A stretch of 32,117 bases of DNA from Acidaminococcus sp. (GCA_019416065.1 DXYB01000024.1:1-32117); one strand, 5' to 3'. Positions 1-6,981 are shown, counted from the first letter of the stretch. Notes: a model not told the origin generated them from the sequence alone. Translations and numbers: made by a program.

Positions 1-48
1 CCAGAAAAGGATGAATTTGGGGTCCTCCCCAACATTTGACAAAGAACC
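1..48 (-). mobile_element. End of an ISL3-like insertion sequence, running off the left edge
   Basis: Read on the minus strand from position 48, the sequence begins GGTTCTTTGTCAAATG and continues into a hairpin (17-32). The outer bases resemble ISL3-family terminal inverted repeats, as I recall them. The same 48 bases recur without gaps at 3556-3603 with 37 of 48 identities, and a related but different end lies at 32063-32117. The element interrupts the last codons of hgdA. No transposase is visible because the window ends here, so the family assignment is an inference from the terminus only. Confidence 0.65.
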
Positions 49-1473
49 TTTTTTCTTTTCGTCATTAGCTTCCATGGCTTCGACCAGGCCTTGTACACGG
101 GTTTCATACTGGGCCGCGTTGAAGTTCCGCGGGTCAGCCTGATCTCCGTCAAATCCAGCGGTAGGAATCCCCATGTCGGCAGTAAAGCGCCGCTGCATTT
201 CCGGCATATAGCCGCTCCAAGGTTTGCAGGAACGGTTGTAGTGCACCAGCACGCCGTCCACTTTGTTGTCCCGGATCAGCCCTTCTCTCCAGGCAACACC
301 TTGCTCTACGCTAACGGAGTTCGGGGCTTTGCAGTAGGCTTTAATGAGTCCGTCATAGTTATCATATTCGAACCCGAAGGCCGGAGCATATACTACGCCA
401 GTAATGTTCAGACCATTGGCTTTTAGCGGTTTGAACAGCTGCGGCAGTTTCGGCCAGCACGGAATCCCTTCGAACATGATCCGGTGTTCTTCTTTGAACG
501 GTGCCGTAGTGGTGCCGGCTTTTACGTGCTCTTCCAGTTCGCTGGCCAGCAGTTCAAATGCTTCTGCCGTTTCAACCCGGCCACGGGCAGTTACGATATC
601 TGCCATGTGGTTAAACAGGTCAAAGCCATTAAACGGTGCCGGTTTGTACTGTAGGTAGTTGCAGACTTTTAACCAGGCTTTGGCAGAACGGTTGGCGTTC
701 TGGCAGCATTGTTCAAATTTGTCTTCGTCAAATTTCCGCCCGGTCAGTTCTTCCATCTGCCGGATAGCCGTATCAAACTGGCTACGGATGTATTTCACGT
801 TGGCTTCGTTTACATGATCGAATTCGTTATAAGGAATATCCATCATGATCAGGGGAATGTTATGCCGCCGGGCAATATCTTCGTACCATTTGGTCATGCA
901 GTTGCAGATGTTGTTGCAGCACAATACAAAGTCCGGCATGGGCATGGTCATCTGACGATATTTATGCAGGGCATTCTGCCGACGGGTCTTTTCTTCCCCT
1001 TCGGGCAGGGCCGCAATTTCATAGATATTATCCGTGGTAGGATAGGGTTTCAGGGTTTTGGGGTCGATTACGGGTTTACCGTTTTCATCGAAAACTTTCT
1101 TCCCGTTTTCGTCTTTCATCTGTTTGCCGCTATTGGGGTTAATGACATAGTTGCCATTTTCATCCATCTTATTGGCACCCCGATAGCCGGCCGCATAGGC
1201 CAGGGAAATCCGGGCATAACCACAGATATCGTTATCATAGCCCAGGTTTTCAGCAGCTTCGCACATCACTTCGCCGTCCCGGTTGGCGGCGATACCTGCT
1301 GCCTGGTTTTCCGGATAGCCTACATGGAGGCCAAAGGATTCGGCCAATTCACAAGGGAATTTGGAAGAGGACCAGCCTACTTTTTCTCCTCTTTCTTTGG
1401 CTTCCCGTAATTCGCGGTACACTTTTTCAACTACATCTCTCAGCGCTTGTACGCCAGGACTCGCTTTTGCCAT
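1..1473 (-). CDS. hgdA: (R)-2-hydroxyglutaryl-CoA dehydratase alpha subunit, 3' end replaced by IS sequence
   Basis: This is the alpha subunit of the iron-sulfur dehydratase that converts (R)-2-hydroxyglutaryl-CoA to glutaconyl-CoA in the cytoplasmic glutamate fermentation pathway. HgdA works with HgdB and is activated by the ATPase HgdC. I translated 491 codons from ATG 1473, which is preceded by AAAGGAG. Residues 1-475 match my recollection of A. fermentans HgdA (about 477 residues) along their whole length. They include the Cys motif CCNNICNC at 185-192, a further CC pair at 256-257, and the DENG-rich loop at about 103-140. Residues 476-491 are encoded by the IS end and there is no stop before the edge. 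The native C-terminal one or two residues are therefore lost and a tail is added. hgdC is not upstream, whereas hgdC-hgdA-hgdB is the order known in A. fermentans. Downstream hgdB, if present, would be separated by the IS. Confidence 0.93.
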   Translation of the reverse strand, partial: MAKASPGVQALRDVVEKVYRELREAKERGEKVGWSSSKFPCELAESFGLHVGYPENQAAGIAANRDGEVMCEAAENLGYDNDICGYARISLAYAAGYRGANKMDENGNYVINPNSGKQMKDENGKKVFDENGKPVIDPKTLKPYPTTDNIYEIAALPEGEEKTRRQNALHKYRQMTMPMPDFVLCCNNICNCMTKWYEDIARRHNIPLIMMDIPYNEFDHVNEANVKYIRSQFDTAIRQMEELTGRKFDEDKFEQCCQNANRSAKAWLKVCNYLQYKPAPFNGFDLFNHMADIVTARGRVETAEAFELLASELEEHVKAGTTTAPFKEEHRIMFEGIPCWPKLPQLFKPLKANGLNITGVVYAPAFGFEYDNYDGLIKAYCKAPNSVSVEQGVAWREGLIRDNKVDGVLVHYNRSCKPWSGYMPEMQRRFTADMGIPTAGFDGDQADPRNFNAAQYETRVQGLVEAMEANDEKKKGSLSNVGEDPKFILFW

Positions 1474-1578
1474 GATCCATACTCCTTTCGTTATTCCAAC
1501 GCATTATGTTCCTGTTAAGACTTCTTTCTTACTCTTGATTCTAGCAGGGGGATAATATATAGTAAATAGCAGAAAAGA

Positions 1579-1591
1579 TATACAATCTATA
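1579..1591. promoter_or_regulatory. Possible LysR-type operator between hgdA and lysR
   Basis: TATACAATCTATA has the T-N11-A form with inverted TATA ends, as expected of LysR-type binding sites. It lies 28 bases before the lysR start and about 106 bases upstream of hgdA, within an AT-rich divergent promoter region (1474-1618). This is suggestive only, since AT-rich sequence produces such patterns by chance. Confidence 0.3.
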
Positions 1592-1618
1592 TAAATATTA
1601 TATATAAGAGGAGAGACT

Positions 1619-2494
1619 ATGGAAGTGCAAACCTTACAATTTTTTGCGGTGGTGGCCCGGTGTCGCAGTATGTCAAACGCGGCAGAGCAATTGGCTTATG
1701 CTCAGTCCAATTTGTCCACCAAAATTGGTTTATTGGAAAAAGAGCTGGGGACCCAATTATTTTACCGAAACCATAGAGGGGTGCAACTTACCGGCAAAGG
1801 GGAAGAATTTTTGTTGTATACTGATAAAATTCTGGGGCTGATAGAACAAGCCAAAGCCGCCATGCAGGAAGAGGGGGAGGCCCGTGGCAGTCTTCGCATC
1901 GGGGCACTGGAAAGTATTGCAGAAACGTATTTGGCCCCGCTTCTGTATTATTATCACAAAAATAATCCACAGGTGGAGTTTCATCTTTCCACGGGAAATG
2001 CGGAGCAGCTGTTAGATCTTGTTTTGGAGAGGGAACTGGAAGGGGCTTTTATGGCGCGGCGAGTAGGAAATCCGGAACTTGTTTATGCTCCGTTCCAAAA
2101 AGAGACGCTTGTTCTCGCTGCTTCCCGGCGCTGCCCGATGGAAACCTGGCGGGATCTGGACAAATACGCAGTATTGGTTTTGCCCGAAGGGTGCAGTTAT
2201 CGCAACAGACTGGAAAATTTTATGCAGGAAGAGGGGATCGTGCCGCCGGAAGTTATCACCATGGATTCCTTGGGAACGCTGCTCTCCAATGTATGTGCCG
2301 GGCTGGGGGTATGTCTCTTTCCCCGGGCTGCCGTGCAGAAAATTGCAGATACCCAGTACTTGAAAATGATTCCTGTGCCGGAAAAGTATACCTACATCCA
2401 GACCGGCTTTATTTATCGCCGGGATTTATTTCTGACCAAAGCCGTGAAAAATTTTCTGGATATGCTGCCGCATGTAGAAAATCATTGTAAGTGA
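1619..2494 (+). CDS. LysR-family transcriptional regulator
   Basis: This is a 291-residue one-component regulator of the usual LysR length. The N-terminal winged helix-turn-helix occupies about residues 1-60 and includes MSNAAEQLAYAQSNLSTKI. The rest has the form of a periplasmic-binding-protein-like effector domain, starting near GSLRIGALESIAETYLAPLL. The start ATG follows AAGAGGAGAG at a suitable distance. The gene is divergent from hgdA with 145 bases between the start codons, the classic arrangement for a LysR protein and its target. It may therefore control hydroxyglutarate dehydration or glutamate fermentation. That role is inferred from position; the effector cannot be read from the sequence. 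Confidence 0.9.
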   Translation: MEVQTLQFFAVVARCRSMSNAAEQLAYAQSNLSTKIGLLEKELGTQLFYRNHRGVQLTGKGEEFLLYTDKILGLIEQAKAAMQEEGEARGSLRIGALESIAETYLAPLLYYYHKNNPQVEFHLSTGNAEQLLDLVLERELEGAFMARRVGNPELVYAPFQKETLVLAASRRCPMETWRDLDKYAVLVLPEGCSYRNRLENFMQEEGIVPPEVITMDSLGTLLSNVCAGLGVCLFPRAAVQKIADTQYLKMIPVPEKYTYIQTGFIYRRDLFLTKAVKNFLDMLPHVENHCK

Positions 2495-2546
2495 ATCTCA
2501 ATAAAAAAGAATGCCACAATATCTCCAATAAAAATTCACAAATGTC

Positions 2547-2574
2547 TTGTAAGGGGGGGCAATTACTATATAAT
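2547..2574 (+). promoter_or_regulatory. Sigma-A-type promoter for the 2623 gene
   Basis: TTGTAA (2547-2552) and TATAAT (2569-2574) are separated by 16 bases. They lie about 50 bases upstream of the start codon of the unrecognised membrane protein, and a good ribosome-binding site follows. Confidence 0.5.
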
Positions 2575-2622
2575 ATACTTAAAAATCAGTACTTTTATAT
2601 TATGTAGTAAGGAGTGGGTAGA

Positions 2623-3384
2623 ATGGCATATGTTGGATTTTGTGTCGCAGTCTTTGCACTTGTGATGATAATCGTCAGCATGGTAAAGCCTGAATTAGGG
2701 TCTTTTAAGAATTTCCCACAGTGGGGAAGAAAAGATTTGTTAAAACGATGGGGCGTAGTATTTTTTATTTCCTTTTTCGTGTTTATGTTTACAATGCCTA
2801 CAGAAGTTGGAAAAAATAAAACTAGTGAACCAGAATTTAAGAAGAACATTATTTCGCAAAGATTAAATCTTGATAAGGAGGACGAGCTCAACTCTATTCA
2901 AACCGCATTAAAGCAAGTAGGAATTACAGAAATAGATTCTATGGAACCATATGCTACCTACGATGAGCCCAATTCTGGTGCAAAGGGATGGAAAACCAGA
3001 GCAAATGAAATCCCAGATGTCGTACTCGTATTTACCCCAAACAAACAGTTAAAATCCGTTATTTATATGGACAGGGATTTATATAAGGACGGGAAAATGA
3101 TTGAAACGTTGCAGGCTAATTCCGTTAGCAGAGAAGAACAAATTGAGATGAAAGCGACGGCAGAGGCTGCAATTAAAAAGATCCTAAATACACCAAGCAC
3201 TGCCAAATTCTCAAACTATGAAAATACGGTTTTTGCAAAAATTCACAATGAGGGGACTGTAACAGGGTATGTAGATGCTCAAAACGCTTTTGGGACTTTT
3301 ATCAGATCCAGATATCAAGCCGTATTCGATTGTAGTAAAAAAAGAATGACGCATCTGGACATGGCCGGACAACGGCTCTTCTAA
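2623..3384 (+). CDS. Unrecognised membrane-anchored protein
   Basis: A 253-residue protein starting at ATG 2623, preceded by AAGGAG eight bases upstream; a GTG three codons earlier is less likely. The N-terminus has two hydrophobic segments, about residues 4-18 and 40-56, flanking a basic loop. The remainder is soluble and charged. The C-terminal part, from about residue 165 (ATAEAAIKKILNTPSTAKFS), resembles a domain I associate with small secreted or phage-related Firmicutes proteins that have a VDAQNAFG motif. I can assign no function. The gene is clearly more AT-rich than its neighbours. It sits alone between lysR and an IS remnant, which suggests acquired DNA. Confidence 0.7.
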   Translation: MAYVGFCVAVFALVMIIVSMVKPELGSFKNFPQWGRKDLLKRWGVVFFISFFVFMFTMPTEVGKNKTSEPEFKKNIISQRLNLDKEDELNSIQTALKQVGITEIDSMEPYATYDEPNSGAKGWKTRANEIPDVVLVFTPNKQLKSVIYMDRDLYKDGKMIETLQANSVSREEQIEMKATAEAAIKKILNTPSTAKFSNYENTVFAKIHNEGTVTGYVDAQNAFGTFIRSRYQAVFDCSKKRMTHLDMAGQRLF

Positions 3385-3445
3385 CCACACATAAGAATAA
3401 GAAAATGGGGATCCTCGAATAGTCTTTCCCCCACCATCCACGCTA

Positions 3446-3477
3446 CCGCGCGGATACCTCCGCCCCCAAGGGGGCGG
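3446..3477. repeat. GC-rich palindromes, possible dispersed repeat
   Basis: CCGCGCGG (3446-3453) is self-complementary. It is followed by CCGCCCCC-AA-GGGGGCGG (3460-3477), an 8 bp perfect stem with a two-base loop. No T-tract follows the hairpin on either strand, so it is not a typical terminator. The GC-rich block stands out in an AT-rich islet and resembles short mobile palindromic repeats seen in gut Firmicutes. Confidence 0.4.
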
Positions 3478-3555
3478 ACAAAAAAAGCGATAAAGCTGTT
3501 GGATTTTTCTTGTTAGAAAAGAAAATGGATATGAAGCAAAACTGCCGTATGTCTG

Positions 3556-3603
3556 CTAGAAATGAATAAATTTAAGGCACTCCTTAACATTTGACAAAGA
3601 GCC
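3556..3603 (-). mobile_element. Solitary ISL3-like terminal sequence
   Basis: This 48-base block aligns without gaps to positions 1-48 (37 identities, 15 of 16 in the outermost part). It contains a hairpin stem TTAAGG/CCTTAA at 3572-3587. No partner terminus and no transposase ORF is visible between it and lysR, so it appears to be a remnant or part of a small non-autonomous element. It ends three bases before the feo terminator. Confidence 0.55.
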
Positions 3604-3606
3604 CCA

Positions 3607-3654
3607 AAAAACACACTCCATAGACCCAAGCGTTGGTTTATGGAGTGTGTTTTT
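3607..3654 (-). terminator. Strong terminator of the feo operon
   Basis: A 16 bp perfect stem: 3607-3622 pairs with 3639-3654, and the loop contains a further CCAA-GCG-TTGG. On the minus strand the stem ends in T's and continues TTTTTT-GGGG. It overlaps the stop codon of the last small gene (3653-3655). The A/T-rich stem ends would also let it act on the plus strand. Confidence 0.85.
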
Positions 3655-3820
3655 ACTTGCCAGTTTTTTTGTCGTCCGTGCAAGAAGCGCTGAAGCCGCA
3701 GTGGGCGCAGTTGCCGCCGCAGCTGAACTTCGGTGCGTCCTTTCCTTCGTCTTTGGTGTACATATAGGCTGTCACCGCACTAAACAGCAGAAAACCGACC
3801 AATAGGATTGCAATACCCAT
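3653..3820 (-). CDS. FeoB-associated Cys-rich membrane protein, copy 1
   Basis: A 55-residue protein read from ATG 3820, preceded on its strand by AGGGGAG. It has one N-terminal transmembrane segment (about residues 2-20) followed by a short acidic-basic linker. The tail is Cys-rich, FSCGGNCAHCGFSASC, with four Cys at residues 34-47. This matches the small FeoB-associated Cys-rich proteins commonly encoded next to feoB. They are thought to assist ferrous iron uptake or metal handling at the membrane, but the mechanism is not established. It is the last gene of the feo operon. Confidence 0.8.
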   Translation of the reverse strand: MGIAILLVGFLLFSAVTAYMYTKDEGKDAPKFSCGGNCAHCGFSASCTDDKKTGK

Positions 3821-3844
3821 ACTTTGTCAACTCCCCTGAGTAAG

Positions 3845-3872
3845 TGCCGCAGAAAGCATGCTTTCTGCGGCA
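3845..3872. repeat. 28-base perfect palindrome between the two Cys-rich genes
   Basis: TGCCGCAGAAAGCA is followed immediately by its exact complement. It lies 26 bases past the stop of copy 2 and 24 bases before the start of copy 1 on the minus strand. In RNA it would fold into a stem of at least 12 bp. On the minus strand no clear T-tract follows; on the plus strand ATTCTTATTT follows. It may stabilise the 3' end of the upstream message or attenuate expression of the last gene. Confidence 0.6.
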
Positions 3873-3898
3873 TTCTTATTTAACATGTAGCAAACCCA

Positions 3899-4060
3899 TT
3901 ACCCATTCTTTTTGGGGCTATAGCTGGTATGGCAGCGCCCACCACAACCGGCACAATCGCCGCCGCAAATGAATTTCCCTGCTTTATGGTCTCGGTAAAT
4001 GCTCCGCCCCGCTAGAAAAAGGACAATCAGCAAAATAGATCCAACGATTAAGTTTCCCAT
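3899..4060 (-). CDS. FeoB-associated Cys-rich membrane protein, copy 2
   Basis: A 53-residue protein from ATG 4060, with GGGAGG nine bases upstream. One transmembrane segment (about residues 3-18) is followed by RSIYRDHKAGKF and the Cys-rich motif ICGGDCAGCGGRC. Four Cys at about residues 32-43 parallel those of copy 1. The two tails are similar but not identical, so an old duplication is likely. It lies directly downstream of feoB and, by neighbourhood, belongs to the ferrous iron system. Confidence 0.78.
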   Translation of the reverse strand: MGNLIVGSILLIVLFLAGRSIYRDHKAGKFICGGDCAGCGGRCHTSYSPKKNG

Positions 4061-4090
4061 ACTAGAAACCTCCCTACGTGCAATAAAAGA

Positions 4091-4152
4091 AAAGATGCAG
4101 AAAGGAAACCAAAAGTATCTGTTACTTTTTTTGTTTCACTTCGTGCATCTTT
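4091..4152 (-). repeat. Long imperfect hairpin between feoB and the Cys-rich genes
   Basis: AAAGATGCA (4091-4099) pairs with TGCATCTTT (4144-4152). Inner parts also pair: GAAAGGAAAC with GTTTCACTTC imperfectly, and AAAAGTA with TACTTTT around a short loop. On the minus strand it lies 32 bases after the feoB stop and is followed by TCTTTTATT. It could be a partial terminator or a processing hairpin that lowers expression of the two small genes relative to feoB. Confidence 0.5.
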
Positions 4153-4184
4153 ATCTTACAACTTTCGTCTTAGTTCGTCAACTA

Positions 4185-6350
4185 TTAGTCGATGGAATCC
4201 GTGCTCAGTTGTACTTCCCCGTTGTCATCATAGTGAGGCATGGGGCGGAACAGGTTGTACAGGAAGAATGCCAATACCACAAAGGCAGCCACGGTACCTA
4301 TACCGAAAGTTCCGGTAGTAATCAGCATACCGAACTGATAGAACATCAGCGCCATCAGATAGGCAAACCCGCATTGATAACCGACGGCAATCAACCACCA
4401 TTTCACACTGTTCATCTCCCGCTTAATAGCGCCCATAGCGGCAAAGCAGGGAGCACACAGCAGGTTGAAGACCAGGAAGGAATAGGCCCCCAGTGCAGAG
4501 AAGTCTTTAGCAAAGCTACCCCAGAATTCTTCGCCATCTTCGGCGGCATCGGCCATGCCGTACAATACGCCGAAAGTGGATACCAGGTTTTCTTTTGCAA
4601 TTAAACCGGTGACAGCAGCTGCGGCGGCTTTCCAATCACCCCAGCCTAGCGGGCTGAAGATCCAGGCAAACTTGGTGCAAATGGCTGCCAGAACGGACTC
4701 ATTCAAAGCATCGGCATCCAACATGCCCCATTCTCCATCTACCCAACCAAAACTGGAGAGGAACCATACCAGGATACTGGAGAATAGGATAACGGTGCCG
4801 GCTTTCTTGATAAAAGAAGACGCGCGTTCCCAAACGCTGCGGACAATGGCACCCAGGGTGGGCATGTGGTAGGCCGGCAGTTCCATAACAAAGGGAGCAG
4901 GATCCCCTGCAAAGAGCCGGGTCTTTTTCAGCATGATACCGGAAATAATAATAGAGAAAATCCCTACGAAATAGGCAGAGGGAGCCACCCACCATTCATC
5001 GGAAAAATAGGCACCTGCAACCAGGGCAATGATCGGTGCCTTGGCAGAGCAGGGGATCATGGTGGTGGTCATAATGGTCATCCGCCGATCCGCTTGGCTC
5101 TCAATGGTACGGGAAGCCATAATACCCGGCACGCCGCATCCACTGCCTACCAGCATGGGAATGAAAGATTTACCGGACAGACCAAATTTGCGGAAAGCAC
5201 GGTCTAAAATGAAAGCGATACGGGACATATAGCCGCAGGCTTCCAGGAAAGCCAGAAAAATGAACAGTACAATCATCTGGGGGACAAAACCCAGTACGGC
5301 GCCAACACCGTTGATAATTCCATCTACCACTAACCCGTTTAACCAGTCTGCGGTGCCCAGGCTTTCCATCCATTCCTGCGCGCCAGGGATGATCATTTCA
5401 CCAAACAGAGTGTCATTCACCCAGTCGGTGGCATCTTGCCCTACCGTAACCATGGCTACATAATACACCAGGAACATAATAGCGGCGAAAATAGGCAGCG
5501 CCAGCCAGCGATTGGTAACGATTTTATCGATTTTATCGGACGTGGTCAGTTTGCCTCTGCTCTTTTTAATATTGCAGTCATCAATAATGGAACCAATGTA
5601 TTTATAGCGCTCGTTGGTAATGATGGATTCGGCATCATCATCCATTTCTTTTTCCACGGATTCGATATCGGACTCGATATGATCCAGAATGCTTTGTGGT
5701 AAATTTAACGCTTTCCGGACTTTATCGTCCCGTTCGAACAACTTGACTACATACCAGCGTTCCTGGGCGGCTGGCAAGAGTCCTTGCGTGGCTTCTTCAA
5801 TATGGGCCAGAGCATGTTCTACGGGCCCATCAAAGGAGTGCTGTGGCACCATGGCCTTTTTCTCAGCAGCTACTTTAGCAGCTAAGTCCGCGGCTTCTTT
5901 AATGCCTTCCCCGGTACGGGCGGAAATCTCAATAACTGGGCAGCCAACTTTTTTGCTGAGTACATCTGTTTTGATAACATCCCCGTTATTGCGAACCATG
6001 TCCATCATGTTGACGGCCATGACCATGGGAATACCCAGTTCCGTCAACTGGGTGGATAAATACAGGTTACGCTCTAAGTTGGTACCATCTACAATGTTTA
6101 AGATCGCATCCGGCCGTTCTGTTACCAGATAGGTACGGGAAACAACTTCTTCTAGCGTGTAGGGGGACAGGGAATAAATACCGGGCAAATCCTGAATAAC
6201 CACATCTTTGTGGCCGATCAGTCTCCCTTCCTTTTTTTCTACAGTGACGCCGGGCCAGTTACCGACAAATTGGTTGGACCCTGTTAACGCATTGAACAGG
6301 GTGGTCTTACCGGTATTAGGGTTACCGGCAAGGGCAATTTTGTACTCCAT
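4185..6350 (-). CDS. feoB: Ferrous iron transporter FeoB
   Basis: The 721-residue inner-membrane Fe(II) transporter with an N-terminal G-protein domain. Visible GTPase motifs are G1 GNPNTGKT (residues 9-16), G3 DLPG, G4 NMMD and G5 SARTGEG. The membrane domain carries the Gate signatures GSGCGVPGIMASRTI and IPCSAKAPIIAL. The start is set at ATG 6350 because AAGGAAGGAT precedes it; a 24-residue upstream extension has no such site. The gene follows two feoA genes and precedes two Cys-rich small genes on the same strand, so it is probably cotranscribed from the promoter at 6939-6967. Confidence 0.97.
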   Translation of the reverse strand: MEYKIALAGNPNTGKTTLFNALTGSNQFVGNWPGVTVEKKEGRLIGHKDVVIQDLPGIYSLSPYTLEEVVSRTYLVTERPDAILNIVDGTNLERNLYLSTQLTELGIPMVMAVNMMDMVRNNGDVIKTDVLSKKVGCPVIEISARTGEGIKEAADLAAKVAAEKKAMVPQHSFDGPVEHALAHIEEATQGLLPAAQERWYVVKLFERDDKVRKALNLPQSILDHIESDIESVEKEMDDDAESIITNERYKYIGSIIDDCNIKKSRGKLTTSDKIDKIVTNRWLALPIFAAIMFLVYYVAMVTVGQDATDWVNDTLFGEMIIPGAQEWMESLGTADWLNGLVVDGIINGVGAVLGFVPQMIVLFIFLAFLEACGYMSRIAFILDRAFRKFGLSGKSFIPMLVGSGCGVPGIMASRTIESQADRRMTIMTTTMIPCSAKAPIIALVAGAYFSDEWWVAPSAYFVGIFSIIISGIMLKKTRLFAGDPAPFVMELPAYHMPTLGAIVRSVWERASSFIKKAGTVILFSSILVWFLSSFGWVDGEWGMLDADALNESVLAAICTKFAWIFSPLGWGDWKAAAAAVTGLIAKENLVSTFGVLYGMADAAEDGEEFWGSFAKDFSALGAYSFLVFNLLCAPCFAAMGAIKREMNSVKWWLIAVGYQCGFAYLMALMFYQFGMLITTGTFGIGTVAAFVVLAFFLYNLFRPMPHYDDNGEVQLSTDSID

Positions 6351-6418
6351 TACAAATCCTTCCTTCCCGCAAGTTAGTGCTTTTTCTGTCAGCTTGTGCT
6401 GCCTATTGCAAAAGTGAA

Positions 6419-6646
6419 TCAAACTTCTTTCACTTCCACCATAACAGCGTCCCCCTTACGCAGGGACAACTCATACCCGCGAACGGTTAGTTCTACCGGA
6501 TCCCCAAAGGGTGCTACTTTGGTTACGTGCAGCTTGGTTCCCTTGGTGAGCCCCATATCCATCATACGGCGTTTGGTGGCGCCGGTTCCGGTCACTTTCA
6601 CAACCTCGTAGTCTTTGCCCGTCACGGCCTCTTTTAATGTTGCCAT
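6419..6646 (-). CDS. feoA: FeoA-family protein, second copy
   Basis: A 75-residue SH3-like cytoplasmic protein that supports FeoB. The signature is RRMMDMGLTKGTKLHV followed by the typical GDPVELTVRGYELSLRK. It is preceded by AGGAGG and lies 68 bases upstream of feoB. It is distinct in sequence from the other FeoA (6670-6885). FeoA-like domains usually interact with FeoB or dimerise; which copy does which here cannot be told. Confidence 0.93.
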   Translation of the reverse strand: MATLKEAVTGKDYEVVKVTGTGATKRRMMDMGLTKGTKLHVTKVAPFGDPVELTVRGYELSLRKGDAVMVEVKEV

Positions 6647-6669
6647 TGGTGAATCCTCCTCATCACTTT

Positions 6670-6885
6670 TTATCCCTGTACCATAATTTTGGCGGCCATG
6701 GCATGGTTGATGGCCACCCGGGATTCCTTAATATTCAAAATCAGTCCACTGGGGGTATGTTGTACCACAGAGATCACCGATCCTTGGGTGATTCCCAGGT
6801 TTTCCAGATGGGAACGGACTTTGGCGTCTCCGCCCACCCGTAATACCGTCAGCGGAACACCAGCATCAGCAAAACTTAATGGCAT
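6670..6885 (-). CDS. feoA: FeoA-family protein, first copy
   Basis: A 71-residue SH3-like protein, first gene of the feo operon. It shows the FeoA pattern SHLENLGITQGSVISVVQ and GLILNIKESRVAINHAMA. The start ATG follows AAAGAGGTAGACAGC on the minus strand. The next feoA begins 23 bases after its stop, consistent with a polycistronic message. Tandem feoA genes with feoB are known in anaerobic Firmicutes. Confidence 0.92.
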   Translation of the reverse strand: MPLSFADAGVPLTVLRVGGDAKVRSHLENLGITQGSVISVVQHTPSGLILNIKESRVAINHAMAAKIMVQG

Positions 6886-6925
6886 GCTGTCTACCTCTTT
6901 TCCCTTACATTTTACGTGGCAAAAA

Positions 6926-6981
6926 CCTCGTACAAATTATGTTAGCACAGGCTAACACCTGAGTCAATATAATTTGTGAGG
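6926..6981 (-). promoter_or_regulatory. feo promoter overlapped by a DtxR-like palindrome
   Basis: On the minus strand TTGACT (6967-6962) and TAACAT (6944-6939) are separated by 17 bases. The spacer and -10 box overlap the perfect inverted repeat TGTTAGC-N4-GCTAACA (6940-6957), whose core TTAGC-N4-GCTAA resembles DtxR/IdeR-family iron operators. An outer inverted repeat (CCTC-GT-ACAAATTAT at 6926-6940, TATAATTTGTGAGG at 6968-6981) frames it. Iron-dependent repression of feo is therefore likely; the regulator itself is not in this window. Confidence 0.7.

Noticed and set aside
91..1410. Several plus-strand ORFs of up to 233 residues
   Set aside because: They are antisense to hgdA, whose minus-strand frame runs intact and matches a known enzyme throughout.
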